From NCBI GenBank assembly GCA_964422295.1, contig CAYRAM010000001.1, positions 199,440-263,439 of the forward strand: a DNA stretch of 64,000 bases. Reading direction: 5' to 3'. Every line of letters starts with the position of its first letter. Position 1 is the stretch's first letter. The translations under genes were made by a program, and so were the position numbers. The notes under the pieces are model-generated. The model made no database searches. It was not told the origin of the DNA and saw only the letters and a program-made list of their open reading frames with translations. Shown piece by piece: positions 27,100 to 36,455 of this stretch. The stretch comes from UBA12191 sp964422295 (GTDB lineage Bacteria; Planctomycetota; UBA8108; UBA1146).

Positions 27100-27981
27100 G
27101 TGGCCATTGATTCTGCAAATTTGATCTGTTGGTGCGATGGCGATTTGCGTGACCAGCACCGATGTGCAATTTCCATCGCAAGCCCCGCAATATTGTTTGG
27201 AGAAAGCGCATTTGAAACAGTGCGTGTGGTCAACCAGCATCCATTGTATCTGACGGATCACCTCGATCGATTGGAAGGGACCGTTCGCGGTCTCGGCTGG
27301 TCCGATCTCTTTGACAGGGGTGAACTGTTATCAGACATCTCCTCAGCCTTGGCGGAAATTCAGAGTGATCTGGAATGGCGACTCAGAATTACGCTGATTC
27401 GTCAGGGAGAGTCTGCTGCCGGTTTGGATATCCGGGACACGCCTTTGCAAAGGTGGTTATTGCTGTCACCGCTGGAAAGTGCAGGCCATGACTCAGTGAC
27501 CGCATGCATTTCGAAGTATCGCAAGATTCCACCCGATTGCTTCGACCCCGATTGGAAACATGGGAATTATCTTTCCTCTCTGATCGCTCTCCGAGAGGCC
27601 TGTTCCAAGGGTTTTGACGAAGCGATCCTGTTGTCCACAACGGGTGTGGTCACCGAATCCGCTGCTGCGAATCTGTTCTGGATCATAGATGGGGAATTGT
27701 GGACCTGTTCCGCAGATGGGATCTTTTCCGGGCTGTGCAGGGGGCGGGTATTGACAGTAGCGTCCCGTCTTGACCTCGTGATTCATGAAGGGGCTCACTC
27801 CGTGGAGTGCTTGTTGAATGCGGAAGAAGCATTTTTAACTTCTTCAATTCGGGGGATCGTTCCGATTTCACAGATAGAATCTCGGCAACTCGCCGCAGAT
27901 CATGAAGGATCGTTGATTGCACGCATCAGTGATTTGTTGCATCAGAGTGATCAGGAAGACCTGATCAGGAGTGCCCAATGA
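27100..27981 (+). CDS. Class IV PLP-dependent aminotransferase / aminodeoxychorismate lyase-like
   Basis: 293 residues from GTG 27100, with AAGG six bases upstream, one base after the preceding stop. Family features are GESAFETVRVVNQHPLYLTD and HLDRL near the N-terminus, the PLP lysine in DWKHGNYLSSLIALREA, and TTGVVTESAAANLFWIIDGE, the phosphate-binding region. Class IV members include branched-chain aminotransferase, D-amino-acid aminotransferase and 4-amino-4-deoxychorismate lyase. The size and the short loop would suit PabC or a D-amino-acid aminotransferase; sequence alone does not decide. It overlaps the next gene as ATGA. Confidence 0.85.
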   Translation: MAIDSANLICWCDGDLRDQHRCAISIASPAILFGESAFETVRVVNQHPLYLTDHLDRLEGTVRGLGWSDLFDRGELLSDISSALAEIQSDLEWRLRITLIRQGESAAGLDIRDTPLQRWLLLSPLESAGHDSVTACISKYRKIPPDCFDPDWKHGNYLSSLIALREACSKGFDEAILLSTTGVVTESAAANLFWIIDGELWTCSADGIFSGLCRGRVLTVASRLDLVIHEGAHSVECLLNAEEAFLTSSIRGIVPISQIESRQLAADHEGSLIARISDLLHQSDQEDLIRSAQ

Positions 27982-29942
27982 GTTCCTCATCCACTTGGTA
28001 TCCCCCAACAGATGTTGTTCAAAACAGCCAGGTCATTCGCTGGATGAAAAAATTGGGCAGGCCTGTGGACCCTGACGATCCCAAGGCTGCGATCTGCGAA
28101 TTGATTCGGTGGAGCCAAAAGGACCGTGACAGTTTTTGGCATGAGTTGATGCAGGATTTGGGAGTGGTTTGGTCCACGCCCTATGAACAGGTTTTCGACG
28201 AATCACGTGGACCGGAATGGACCGACTGGTTTATCGGTGGACAGACCAATCTGGTGCTCAACTGTGTCGATCTTCCTGCATCGGAAATCCCGGATCGGCT
28301 CGCCCTCGTCGGTGAAGAAGAGGATGGCACCGTACGGCGGTGGACCTTTTCCGAAGTGGCTGAGGAAATTGACCAACTCGCTGCCCTGATGAGATCCCGG
28401 GGGATCGTTGCTGGCGATCGGGTCGGTTGCTTGATGCCGATGGTGGCAGAAGTCGCCTTCGCAATGTTGGCGACGATGAAGATCGGGGCTGTGTTTATTC
28501 CGATTTTCAGTGGTTACGCCGCTCCTTCCGTGCGCGAGAGGCTGGAAGATTCCGGTGCCCGTTGGCTCTTTACCGCCGATATCGGATACCGCAGAGGATC
28601 TTCCTTTGATTTGAAAGCACATGCGGATGAGGCGATTGAAGGCTTCGATCGCGTGGAAACGCTGCTGGTTCTGAAGCGTGGCGATGGGGAGCCATCGATG
28701 CTGGAGGGGAGGGATCTGTGGTGGAGTCACTCGCAGCAGCATGCCTCAGGGGACACCTCCACCGAAATGATGGGATCGATGGATCCTGCATTGATGATCT
28801 ACACCAGCGGCACCACTGGTAAACCCAAGGGGACCGTACACACCCACGCCGGATGCATGGCTCAGATGGGCAAGGAGTTGCGCTTTAATTTTGATGTCGG
28901 GCGTGACGACGATCTCTTCTGGTGGTTCACGGACATCGGTTGGATGATGGGACCGTGGGAAATTATAGGTTGCTGGCTCAATCGAACCCCATTTCTCATC
29001 TGTGAAGGAGCTCCCGATCATCCCGGTCCGGATCGGCTGTGGGAGATGATCGAGCGGCATCGGGTGACGCATCTCGGGATCAGCCCGACGGCGATACGGC
29101 TGTTGATGCGATCCGGACTGGAGCCCTTCGAGGGCAAGGATCTCACTTCGCTGCGAATCCTGGGGAGTACGGGCGAGCCTTGGGACCCGGAGAGTTACCG
29201 CTGGTTCCATGAAAATGTGGGGAAAGGCATATTGCCGATCATCAACATCTCCGGCGGCACCGATATCGTCGGATGCTTTTTGGCACCCCTTCCGGTGTTG
29301 CCCATCTCCGAGACTTCCCTGCAATCGCCGGGATTGGGGATGGATATCGACGTCTTCAATGAGAGCGGCGAATCGGTGACGGATGAGGTCGGCTTTCTGG
29401 TGTGCAAATCTTCGACCCCATCGATGACTCGCTCGCTATGGAAGGCGGACGACAAGTATCTGGAAACTTATTGGAGTCGATTTCCGGGGATCTGGAATCA
29501 CGGAGATTGGGCACGCAGAGACGAGGATGGCCAGTGGTATCTCTTTGGTCGAGCAGACGACACTCTCAATATCGCCGGGCGCAGGGTCGGCCCGGGAGAG
29601 ATCGAATCTGCGCTGATCGAGCATGACGCCGTTAGTGAAGCCGCCGCCATCGGGGTTCCCGATGATCTCAAGGGAACAGAGCTGGTCTGTTTTGTCGTCC
29701 TTCATGCCGCTTTTGACGAGACGGACGAACTCCGTGACCAACTGAAAAACCAGGTGGTCCAGGCGCTGGGCAAGGTCGATCGGCCGCGCTCGATCCTGTA
29801 CGTCGATGACTTGCCAAAAACCCGCAGTGCAAAAATCGTCCGCAGGCTGATTCGCGCGCGCTACCTGGGAGAAGAGGATCTGGGAGACCTGACCAGCATC
29901 GCCAATCCGGAAGCCCTCGAAGGAATCGCTCGTTGTCGCTGA
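27978..29942 (+). CDS. Acetyl-CoA synthetase-family acyl-CoA ligase (AMP-forming)
   Basis: 654 residues, about the length of acetyl-CoA and acetoacetyl-CoA synthetases. Core motifs: YTSGTTGKPKGTVHTH (ATP loop), WFTDIGWMMGPWEIIG (acyl pocket region), GSTGEPWDPESYRWF, YLFGRADDTLNIAGRRVGPG (hinge), and the catalytic lysine in TRSAKIVRR, which lysine acetylation commonly controls in this family. The N-terminal ACAS-type cap is present. The tryptophan that restricts acetyl-CoA synthetase to acetate cannot be placed with certainty, so propionate or another short acid remains possible. Confidence 0.9.
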   Translation: MSSSSTWYPPTDVVQNSQVIRWMKKLGRPVDPDDPKAAICELIRWSQKDRDSFWHELMQDLGVVWSTPYEQVFDESRGPEWTDWFIGGQTNLVLNCVDLPASEIPDRLALVGEEEDGTVRRWTFSEVAEEIDQLAALMRSRGIVAGDRVGCLMPMVAEVAFAMLATMKIGAVFIPIFSGYAAPSVRERLEDSGARWLFTADIGYRRGSSFDLKAHADEAIEGFDRVETLLVLKRGDGEPSMLEGRDLWWSHSQQHASGDTSTEMMGSMDPALMIYTSGTTGKPKGTVHTHAGCMAQMGKELRFNFDVGRDDDLFWWFTDIGWMMGPWEIIGCWLNRTPFLICEGAPDHPGPDRLWEMIERHRVTHLGISPTAIRLLMRSGLEPFEGKDLTSLRILGSTGEPWDPESYRWFHENVGKGILPIINISGGTDIVGCFLAPLPVLPISETSLQSPGLGMDIDVFNESGESVTDEVGFLVCKSSTPSMTRSLWKADDKYLETYWSRFPGIWNHGDWARRDEDGQWYLFGRADDTLNIAGRRVGPGEIESALIEHDAVSEAAAIGVPDDLKGTELVCFVVLHAAFDETDELRDQLKNQVVQALGKVDRPRSILYVDDLPKTRSAKIVRRLIRARYLGEEDLGDLTSIANPEALEGIARCR

Positions 29943-29957
29943 TGAAGTGTCGGTGAT

Positions 29958-31268
29958 CTACTCTTCGTGGTTACGGGATGTGCCGAGGAATGCACGCGGG
30001 TCTGCCGCATCCCGCAGACCGTCACCCAGGAAATTGTAGGCCAGGACCGCAAGGAAGATGAAGAAGCCGGGAGTGATCAACCAAGGATTGTACTTCATTA
30101 CTTCGGTGACCTGGCAATCCTTCAGCAGCAGTCCCCAGGAAGAATCCGGCTCTGTAATCCCGAATCCGAGATATGAAAGGGCGACCTCCCCGAGGATGTA
30201 GTATGGAACGTACAAGGTTGCCGTCACGATGACGATGGATGCGGTATTGGGTAGCAGGTGTCGAAGGATCACCCGTTGGGAGGAACCGCCGAGGGATCGG
30301 GCGGCGAGAGCGTATTCACTCTCGCGCAGGCTCAATACCATTCCACGGATCATGCGGCCGGTGCTGGCCCAGCCGACGATGGCGAGGATGGCGACGATCA
30401 TGATGTAAGTTTGTCGGGAGGTCAGATCATTGGGCAGGGCATAACGCAAGGTCAGGATCAGATAGAGGCCGGGAATCGCCAACAACAGTTCGACCAAACG
30501 CATCAGAAGGAAGTCCCAGATGCCGCCGTAGTATCCCGCCAGGCCACCGATGAAGAGTCCGATGGAGATGCTGATGAAGATTCCGATCAGACCCACGGAG
30601 AGGGAAACCTGGCCGCCGTAGAGGATCCTTGTCCATAAATCCCTGCCGAGGATATCCGTTCCCATCAGGAAGAGTCCTGCGTGGATATCCGGTTCGTCGG
30701 GGACGTCCTTGGCCTCGATCCCCATCAGGTGGGTATGACCAAAAAACTTGAAAAATCCGCATAGGCTGAAGACTTCATGCTCTTTCGTGGATTGGGTAAA
30801 GAAGCGTACCGGGATGCTGCGGTTGCGATCCTCTGTAAGGATGTATTCCATCTCGCCGTATTCATCCCAGGATTGATACTCCTTCAATGGATGGACGTGG
30901 GGGCGCAGGGAAAAGTTGCCATCATTGTCATGAAAATGAACCCCGCCGGAAAACCAATCCCAGCGACGCTCGTAGGTGGGCAAAAGAATCTCTTCGAAAT
31001 TTTCATCCTCCGCGAGGACATCGCCGATCTTATGGATCGAATATCCGCCGATGAGCATGGGCCCGTACTTGACGGTGTACTTGTTGGTATCGTTCATTCC
31101 ATAGGGAGCGATGAATCCACCAAAGCTGCACATCAGGTAAAGGATGAGAAGGGTTGTGCCACCACACATCGCCAACTTGTTTTTGCGAAGTCGCATCCAA
31201 AGGATGGCCCAAGGGCCTTTCGGAGGGCGCATTCCCGCAGTGTCAGATGGAGGGGTGGGTTTGCTCAT
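29958..31268 (-). CDS. Oligopeptide/dipeptide ABC transporter permease C, cassette 1 (enlarged loop)
   Basis: 436 residues, about 130 longer than a usual DppC/OppC. The first membrane helix lies near residues 32-52. The typical GTDILGRDLWTRILYGGQVSL block follows only near residue 200, and the coupling loop (SEYALAARSLGGSSQRVILR) and SYLGFGITEPDSSWG are intact. The added stretch between helix 1 and GTDILGRD is extracytoplasmic and polar, with no recognised fold. Last gene of cassette 1. Its ATG shares a base with the stop of the partner permease. No ATPase gene is in this cassette. Confidence 0.9.
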   Translation of the reverse strand: MSKPTPPSDTAGMRPPKGPWAILWMRLRKNKLAMCGGTTLLILYLMCSFGGFIAPYGMNDTNKYTVKYGPMLIGGYSIHKIGDVLAEDENFEEILLPTYERRWDWFSGGVHFHDNDGNFSLRPHVHPLKEYQSWDEYGEMEYILTEDRNRSIPVRFFTQSTKEHEVFSLCGFFKFFGHTHLMGIEAKDVPDEPDIHAGLFLMGTDILGRDLWTRILYGGQVSLSVGLIGIFISISIGLFIGGLAGYYGGIWDFLLMRLVELLLAIPGLYLILTLRYALPNDLTSRQTYIMIVAILAIVGWASTGRMIRGMVLSLRESEYALAARSLGGSSQRVILRHLLPNTASIVIVTATLYVPYYILGEVALSYLGFGITEPDSSWGLLLKDCQVTEVMKYNPWLITPGFFIFLAVLAYNFLGDGLRDAADPRAFLGTSRNHEE

Positions 31269-32443
31269 CAGGACAACCTCACCCTTGGATCGACGACCGC
31301 AAGAAGCAGGTCAGCGATCAGATTGCCAAAGACCAGCAATAATGTCGAAATCAGAACGCTGGCCAGCACCAGCGGTTCATCCTTTGCGCTGATCGCTTCA
31401 AAGATCAGCCGTCCGAGACCGGGCCAATTCATGACGATTTCGACGAGGAGCGAGCCACTGAGAAGGCTTGCCAGGGAGTAGCCGAAGAGAGTCACCAGCG
31501 GATTGACGGCATTGCGGAAGGCGTGCTTGAAGAGGACTCCCTGTTCAGAAACTCCTTTGGCCCGGGCAGTGCGCACATAATCCTGACCGAGTGCTTCGAT
31601 CATATTGCCGCGCGCCTGGCGCATGTATCCCGCCATCGAAGTGGTCCCCAGAATCAATGCGGGAAGCACCAGATGGTGAATGCGGTTGGCGATCTTGCCA
31701 AAAAATCCCAACTCGTAGTAATCGAGGGAGCGCATGTCGCCGATGGGGAACCAGCCGGTATAGGAGGCGAACAGCATCGCCAGCAGGGCGAAGAAGACGG
31801 TCGGGATCGACAAACCCAAAAAAGCGATGATGCCGGCACTGTGATCAAGACCTGAATTGGGTTTAACCGCGGCAAAGATCCCCAAGGGGATTCCGAGTCC
31901 ATAGGCGATCAGTAGTGCTGCCAGAGAGAGGGTCAAGGTGTTGAGAAGTCGTTCCGCGATGATGCCGAAGACCGGTCGGTTGAACTTGTATGAAGTTCCA
32001 AAATCGAGGGTCATCGCATTCAGCAGCCACGAGAAGAACCCCTCGATGGCTCCGACCTTGCGATAGACCACCGCTTCGTCATCGCACTGGTATTGCACTC
32101 CATCGATCTGGAATTTGAGCAGGTTGCGGCTGGCTTCTTTGGCGTGGACGGCGGTCCCATCCTTGAGGATCACCGGCCGATCACCCCCTTCATCGACAAA
32201 GGACCAGGTGTGGCCCTCATCGGGAAACTCACCCATGTCGGTTAACTGGCTGCGCTCCAATCTCACCAATAGGCCGGCGTTTTCTTTTTGTCTCAGAACT
32301 TCGGTGGTGGAGCGGCTGGGATCCGCTTCCATTTGGCTGTAAAAGTCCCCCGGTGCCTGCTTGAGGAGCAGGAATGTGAGAAAGGAAACCACCAATACTA
32401 GTGGCGGAATCGACAACAGGCGGCGCAAGCTGAAGGTCAGCAA
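31268..32443 (-). CDS. Oligopeptide/dipeptide ABC transporter permease B, cassette 1 (enlarged loop)
   Basis: 391 residues, against about 310-340 usually. The N-terminal helix (LLSIPPLVLVVSFLTFLLL) and APGDF are typical. About 70 extra residues lie before the second helix, rich in charged residues (GEFPDEGHTWSFVDEGGDRP). The coupling loop (QDYVRTARAKGVSEQGVLFK) and C-terminal DPRVRLS are standard. TTG start at 32443, 22 bases after the binding-protein stop. Confidence 0.9.
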   Translation of the reverse strand: MLTFSLRRLLSIPPLVLVVSFLTFLLLKQAPGDFYSQMEADPSRSTTEVLRQKENAGLLVRLERSQLTDMGEFPDEGHTWSFVDEGGDRPVILKDGTAVHAKEASRNLLKFQIDGVQYQCDDEAVVYRKVGAIEGFFSWLLNAMTLDFGTSYKFNRPVFGIIAERLLNTLTLSLAALLIAYGLGIPLGIFAAVKPNSGLDHSAGIIAFLGLSIPTVFFALLAMLFASYTGWFPIGDMRSLDYYELGFFGKIANRIHHLVLPALILGTTSMAGYMRQARGNMIEALGQDYVRTARAKGVSEQGVLFKHAFRNAVNPLVTLFGYSLASLLSGSLLVEIVMNWPGLGRLIFEAISAKDEPLVLASVLISTLLLVFGNLIADLLLAVVDPRVRLS

Positions 32444-32465
32444 GAATCGGACTCCACCCTTAGGG

Positions 32466-34424
32466 TTAATGCTTCCACAGGGATTCGATATTCCAGGTCA
32501 TCTGCGGGCGCAGCAGGCTGGGCCACAGATTTCCGATGCGACCTTCCTGGGCCACCGCATATGAGTTGGCGGCGATCAGGTAGAGGATCGGTATGTTCTG
32601 CCCGATCAGTTCCTGGATCTCGTCGTAGTACTTTTTGCGAACCTTGTCGTCGAGTTCTTCATCCATCATCGCCATCAGGCTGTCGATCCGTGCCTCCCAC
32701 TCCGTTGCCGGCTCTGGTTGCTGGGGATACCAGGCGTGAAGACGGCCACTGGAGAGAGTGATGTTTTTGCCATTCGCCGGGTCAGGGGGAACACCCGATC
32801 CCCAGCCGAGCAGGATCATGTCCCACTTGTGGCTGTCTCGGAGACTGGTGACGAGGTCATTAAAGGCGATGGCCTTGAAGTCCACTTCAAGACCGAGATT
32901 GAGGAGGTCCTTGCTGATCAGGTTTCCAACCTGTGTACGCAGGTTGTTCTCGACGTTGGTGTTGAGTGAGAACCTGATCCTGCGACCCTTGTCATCCTCG
33001 CGAATGCCATCGCCGTCACGATCGGTCCAGCCGAGCTGGTCGAGGATGGCATTGGCCTTTTTGAGGTCGTTGGGGTATTTCGCCACTCCAGGGTGGAACC
33101 ACGTCTTGTTTCCTGGGGTGATGCTGGACCAGATCGCTGTGGCGCGCCCCTGGAAGGCGGTGCGCTTGATGCCGTCGCGGTCGATGGCGTGATTGACCGC
33201 CTTGCGGAATTCGAGATGGTTGAACCAGTAGGACTTCGCTTCGTCGACGAACGGTTCTCCTGTATCCGGATCCTTGCCCGGGTGAAGGTTGAAGCAAACC
33301 CAGTTACTGTTGAGGCTGACGCCGAGACGGATCAGGCTGGCTTTTCCTGCCTTCTCCATGGCGACCGCTTCACGGAAATGGTCCGCAGGGAGGTCTTCAA
33401 AGATGTCCAACTCCCCAGCCTCAAATTTTTGCCAAAGGAGATTCAGATCCTTGACGAGAACGATGACGATTTCGTCGAGGTAGGGGAGCCTTTGCTGGCG
33501 AGCATCGATTTTCCAGTAGTAAGGGTTGCGTTCGTAGACAATTTTCTCTGCGGGCACGTACTGCTTCAATACGAAAGGCCCACTGCCGACGAGATCCGCG
33601 GGGTCAGAGTTGTTGGTCATCTGCTGGAGCAGCGTCGGGTCCTTCTCTTGCAGGTGATCGCGCCATTTGTGTTCCGGAATCAGGCGGACGTTTCCAACAT
33701 GAGTCAGGAATTGGGAGTCGATGCGCTTCAGATTGAAGATGAGGGCATTGCGCTCCTTGTCGGCGGAGACATCCGGCAGCTCACCGGTTTGAGGATGCTT
33801 GAATCCGTCTTTGATACTGGTGGCAATTTGCGGATGGAAGACCGCATTGAAGGAGAAGAGTGCATCTTCCACATCGAGGACTTCGCCGTCGGACCAGTGA
33901 ATGCCATCGCGCAGGAAAAAGGTCCAGGTGAGCTGGTCATCCGAGACCTCCCACCTTTTGGCCAGGGATGCCTCCGCTTGCCATTTTCCGTTGTTGTAGG
34001 TGACCAGGTTTGAAAAGACGAGAGCCCGAATCTCCTGGTCGGTGGCACCCTTCGGTTCAACCGGATTGAAGGTCTCCACTTCACCAAGGATGCCGTATAC
34101 GAATCGTCCACCGTAGGTTCCGGTTCGATCGACGACGATGGCGTCAGGGCTTGCTTCGCCGATAAAGGGGGGATCGGCAATTCCCACCCACAAGGACAGA
34201 TCCGGCTTCGGCTCTTTCGGTTGATCCATTTTGCTGACACGAACCACCCGCGGTTTGGATGGGGATTCCTGATTGCCGATATCCCCGGCGTTCCCACTGG
34301 CGGTGGTGGTGTTGGGAGCAGGTTTTTCGGCGGTACAAGCACTGAGGAAAAGAAGGGGAAGAACGATTGCAAGGGAACCACAGAAGGAAGTACAGAAGAT
34401 GGAGATCCGGGAAAGGGTATTCAT
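32466..34424 (-). CDS. Extracellular solute-binding protein family 5 (lipoprotein), cassette 1
   Basis: 652 residues, start ATG 34424 with AGGTG seven bases upstream. A signal peptide ends with lipobox LFLSACTAEK, so it is likely lipid-anchored. The mature protein has family-5 landmarks: VETFNPVEP, LAKRWEVSDDQLTWTFFLRD, GIHWSDGEVLDVEDALFSF, GSGPFVLKQYVPAEKIVYER, and RKAVNHAIDRDGI. It would capture peptides or similar oligomers for the permease pair downstream. A low-complexity Thr/Asn/Pro linker follows the lipid-anchor cysteine. Confidence 0.92.
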   Translation of the reverse strand: MNTLSRISIFCTSFCGSLAIVLPLLFLSACTAEKPAPNTTTASGNAGDIGNQESPSKPRVVRVSKMDQPKEPKPDLSLWVGIADPPFIGEASPDAIVVDRTGTYGGRFVYGILGEVETFNPVEPKGATDQEIRALVFSNLVTYNNGKWQAEASLAKRWEVSDDQLTWTFFLRDGIHWSDGEVLDVEDALFSFNAVFHPQIATSIKDGFKHPQTGELPDVSADKERNALIFNLKRIDSQFLTHVGNVRLIPEHKWRDHLQEKDPTLLQQMTNNSDPADLVGSGPFVLKQYVPAEKIVYERNPYYWKIDARQQRLPYLDEIVIVLVKDLNLLWQKFEAGELDIFEDLPADHFREAVAMEKAGKASLIRLGVSLNSNWVCFNLHPGKDPDTGEPFVDEAKSYWFNHLEFRKAVNHAIDRDGIKRTAFQGRATAIWSSITPGNKTWFHPGVAKYPNDLKKANAILDQLGWTDRDGDGIREDDKGRRIRFSLNTNVENNLRTQVGNLISKDLLNLGLEVDFKAIAFNDLVTSLRDSHKWDMILLGWGSGVPPDPANGKNITLSSGRLHAWYPQQPEPATEWEARIDSLMAMMDEELDDKVRKKYYDEIQELIGQNIPILYLIAANSYAVAQEGRIGNLWPSLLRPQMTWNIESLWKH

Positions 34425-34704
34425 GGATGGCACCTGTTCTTTTGTTTTGACCCCGGGGGGCTCAAGCCCGCGATGGGGGTGGTGTTGCAGCTCTCGACAA
34501 AGGAAGTGCCGCAAATGACGAGGATAACCCATTCCCACTGGGGGCACACGGGAAACTGACCCTGTTCCATTCCGCTACTTCATCTACTTTCGGTGGTTGG
34601 TCGCAGTTTTCTCCAAATTCGTATACCTTGCTCATGATCCCCAATGTGGTCATCAGCACTGCACGGCCAAGGTGATCTTTAATTCAGCAGAAGAGAGGCT
34701 ATCC
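34425..34704. other. Divergent control region between cassettes 1 and 2
   Basis: 280 bases between two outward-facing binding-protein genes, so promoters in both directions are expected. TATACC at about 34621-34626 could be a plus-strand -10, with TTGGTC too far upstream (19-base spacer) for a firm call. I see no strong palindrome and no gene. Confidence 0.35.
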
Positions 34705-36441
34705 ATGATTTTTGACTTGTTTCTGCCGCTTCATGCCCGTGGCGTCCGATCCCCCTTTGCGCTCATCGGTTTGCTCATCGGCGCCGGGGTTCTCTTAACG
34801 ATCAGCGGTTGCACTTCTCAGCCAGGATCACAGTCTCCCGATGGCAAGTTGCAGATTGACAGCATCGCTGCGCCCTCCCCTGATAATGTCTTTCGCATTC
34901 CGCTGATGACCAATCCGCCCGATCTGGATCCGATTCTCGTATCCGACACCACTTCAGACGGTGTCGCATCAAAGATTTTCAACACCCTCCTCGACTACAA
35001 TCCCCAGCTGGAACTGGAACCTTGTATCGCTGCGGCGATGCCGAAGATCTCTGAAGGGGGCCGAGTCTACGATTTCGAATTGCGCAAGGATGTGTACTTC
35101 AGTAATGGCCGCCCAGTGAAAGCCGAAGATCTCAAGTACAGCATCCAACGCTTGGCATCGGTGAGGTCAAAGCGTTCCAATCTTGTCGATCCGATCGTCG
35201 GTGCCAAAGACGCCATCGAGGCTGCGAGATCCTCCCAGGAGCTGTCCCCTGAAATCTCTGGAATTGAGGTGCTGGGGGATCATTCTCTGCGTTTTAACCT
35301 GACCGAGCCTTACCCACCCTTTATCTACAATCTGGCGATGGTCAACACCTCTGCCGTTCCACGTGAGGTGATCGAAGAGATCGGTGATCGATTTTCGCGG
35401 AATCCGATCGGGACCGGGCCGTTTGTTCTCTCCGAATGGAAAGAAGGCGTTTTTCTCAAGTTGGCAGCCAATCCCCGCTATTTTGAAGGAGCACCCAAGT
35501 TGGCAGGGATTCACTATCGGGTGATTCCCGAGCCGCTGGCACAACTGGAAGAATACAAAGCGGGCAACTTTGAAGTCTTGGCGACCACCCAGGGAATTTA
35601 CCCGAAGTGGAAGAACTCGAATCGTGCGAATGAGGTCAAGATCTGGCCCTCACTCGCAGTTCAGTACTACGGTTTCAACATGGAAAAAGAAGGCTCTCCC
35701 TACGCGGGAGATTCGGAAAGCGCTCGTATGTTGAGAGAGGCGATCAATTTCGCCGTCGATCGCAAGTTTCTCGGAGAGATTTTGCTGGAAGGGCGTTTTT
35801 ATCCCGCCAATGGCATTCTTCCGCCGGGGATCTTTGGACACAACGATAAGCGTCCCGCCTTCAAAAAGGATGTTGTGAAAGCCAAGGCGCTGCTGGCGGA
35901 AGCCGGCTATCCCAATGGCGAGGGTTTGCCGGAAGTTGATTTGTGGTTCAACACCCAGGGAGACAACGCCAAGATCGCCCAGGCGGTACAAGCGGATCTG
36001 AAAAATGTCGGCATCCCCATCGGTTTGAAGATGCTGGATTGGGGTGCATTTATCGAGGCGACCGATGCGAGCGAGCCTTCCTTCTTCCGTTTGGGTTGGG
36101 TGGCGGATTACCCGGATGCGGAAAACTTTTTGGCATTTCTTTTTCATACCAAAAACAAGGGCCCTAACGGAAATGTGTCTTTCTACAGCAATCCGGAGGT
36201 GGATCAGCTGATCGATCAGTCCTATGCCGAGACGGATCCTTCCAAGCGCGTGGAATTGCTGATGCAGGCGGAGTCGAAGATCATCGCCGATAGCCCTTGG
36301 CTCTATTTGCTCTTTGGGCAGGAGACGGTACTGCTGAAGCCTTACGTGCGAAACTTCAACCCCACGGGAATGTGCGACGACGTCCAGGGCAATCATGTTC
36401 GCTGGCATCTGGTCGAACTTGATACCGGGAATCAGGGATAG
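34705..36441 (+). CDS. Extracellular solute-binding protein family 5 (lipoprotein), cassette 2
   Basis: 578 residues. The ATG at 34705 has GAGAGG seven bases upstream; the frame is open further 5' but lacks a signal peptide there. The signal peptide ends LTISGCTSQ, a good lipobox. Family landmarks are NPPDLDPILVSDTTSDGVAS, GRVYDFELRKDVYFSNGRPV, GTGPFVLSEWKEGVFLKLAA, REAINFAVDRKFL and RLGWVADYPDAENFLAFLF. Close in size to peptide-binding DppA/OppA. The downstream permease starts 14 bases after its stop. Confidence 0.92.
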   Translation: MIFDLFLPLHARGVRSPFALIGLLIGAGVLLTISGCTSQPGSQSPDGKLQIDSIAAPSPDNVFRIPLMTNPPDLDPILVSDTTSDGVASKIFNTLLDYNPQLELEPCIAAAMPKISEGGRVYDFELRKDVYFSNGRPVKAEDLKYSIQRLASVRSKRSNLVDPIVGAKDAIEAARSSQELSPEISGIEVLGDHSLRFNLTEPYPPFIYNLAMVNTSAVPREVIEEIGDRFSRNPIGTGPFVLSEWKEGVFLKLAANPRYFEGAPKLAGIHYRVIPEPLAQLEEYKAGNFEVLATTQGIYPKWKNSNRANEVKIWPSLAVQYYGFNMEKEGSPYAGDSESARMLREAINFAVDRKFLGEILLEGRFYPANGILPPGIFGHNDKRPAFKKDVVKAKALLAEAGYPNGEGLPEVDLWFNTQGDNAKIAQAVQADLKNVGIPIGLKMLDWGAFIEATDASEPSFFRLGWVADYPDAENFLAFLFHTKNKGPNGNVSFYSNPEVDQLIDQSYAETDPSKRVELLMQAESKIIADSPWLYLLFGQETVLLKPYVRNFNPTGMCDDVQGNHVRWHLVELDTGNQG

Positions 36442-36455
36442 GCAAAGGGGATTCT

